Assembly (NCBI RefSeq): GCF_003369915.1
Contig: NC_046677.1
Span: forward strand, 24,880,913 to 24,944,912
Source of the DNA: Drosophila miranda
Lineage: Eukaryota > Arthropoda > Insecta > Diptera > Drosophilidae
Reading direction: 5' to 3'
Length of the DNA: 64,000 nucleotides
The position numbers and the translations under genes are program-made. Below the pieces are notes generated by a model. The model searched no databases, was not told where the DNA came from, and saw nothing but the letters and a program-made list of their open reading frames with translations. This document shows positions 63,891-64,000 of the stretch, piece by piece. How positions within the stretch are numbered: position 1 is the first letter of the stretch; each line of letters starts with the position of its first letter.

Positions 63891-64000
63891 GGGGTTGTGT
63901 AACTCTTCACGCGATCAGGGAGCCATTCATGCATGGACAGCAATGTGAACTTGGCTGTTGCGGGTGCTCAACCAGAGAAACACTGAGAATCAGAGAAATG

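Larger units (their letters stand above)
59794..64000 (+). other. Probable intron or intergenic DNA to the window end
   Basis: No supported coding exon. Contains a possible dispersed repeat fragment near 63240, TCCATTTCCATA-type repeats (63853-63890), and several poly-T/poly-A runs. If the exon at 59709 is real, this is the start of a long first intron. Confidence 0.35.

Noticed and set aside
1..64000. tRNA, rRNA, CRISPR arrays, bacterial-type operons
   Set aside because: No tRNA box A/B pairs, rRNA words or regularly spaced direct repeats with unique spacers were seen; the sequence is eukaryotic.

Overview
The window is insect nuclear DNA, almost certainly from a Drosophila species. Genes are split by short GT-AG introns of about 55-75 bp as well as long ones. 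Intergenic DNA is A+T-rich and full of CA, CT/GA, CAG and TACATATG-type simple repeats. Three proteins are recognisable as fly genes: kon-tiki (the CSPG4/NG2 homologue), grindelwald (a TNF receptor), and a tandem two-domain animal haem peroxidase of the CG10211 kind. As far as I remember, these and UDP-glucuronosyltransferase genes lie together in D. melanogaster at about 37B-C on 2L, so this looks like the syntenic block in another species. I cannot fix the species from sequence alone; an obscura-group fly is possible.

Layout: 1-1398 is one arm pair of a very long, essentially perfect inverted repeat (677-bp arms, 44-bp spacer) built from ~110-bp sub-repeats. 2970-7598, with a candidate first exon at 10462-10511, is the peroxidase gene on the minus strand. 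10.6-24.7 kb has no gene I can support, only simple repeats and possible regulatory DNA. 24815-26539 is a three-exon UDP-glucuronosyltransferase on the minus strand. 26.5-36.5 kb is again non-coding. A strong Inr+DPE core promoter at 36.48 kb and a 5' UTR exon precede kon-tiki (plus strand), whose 11 coding exons run from 40291 to 54208 and encode 2,399 residues. grindelwald (minus strand, 55189-56421, three exons, 240 residues) converges on kon-tiki tail to tail. At 59709-59793 lies a likely first coding exon of an unrecognised plus-strand gene whose remaining exons would lie to the right of the window or in its last 4 kb.

The genes do not form an operon and have unrelated roles: secreted peroxidase, ER-membrane detoxification enzyme, muscle/glia transmembrane proteoglycan-like receptor, and Eiger/TNF receptor. 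The most notable observations are the long hairpin-forming inverted repeat (a candidate hairpin-RNA/endo-siRNA locus or an assembly palindrome), and the peroxidase. In the peroxidase, the first domain has lost every haem and catalytic residue and is separated from an intact second domain by an RRKR furin-type site. A GC-AG intron in grindelwald is also notable. All exon borders were read by eye from splice signals and reading-frame continuity; no alignment was run.
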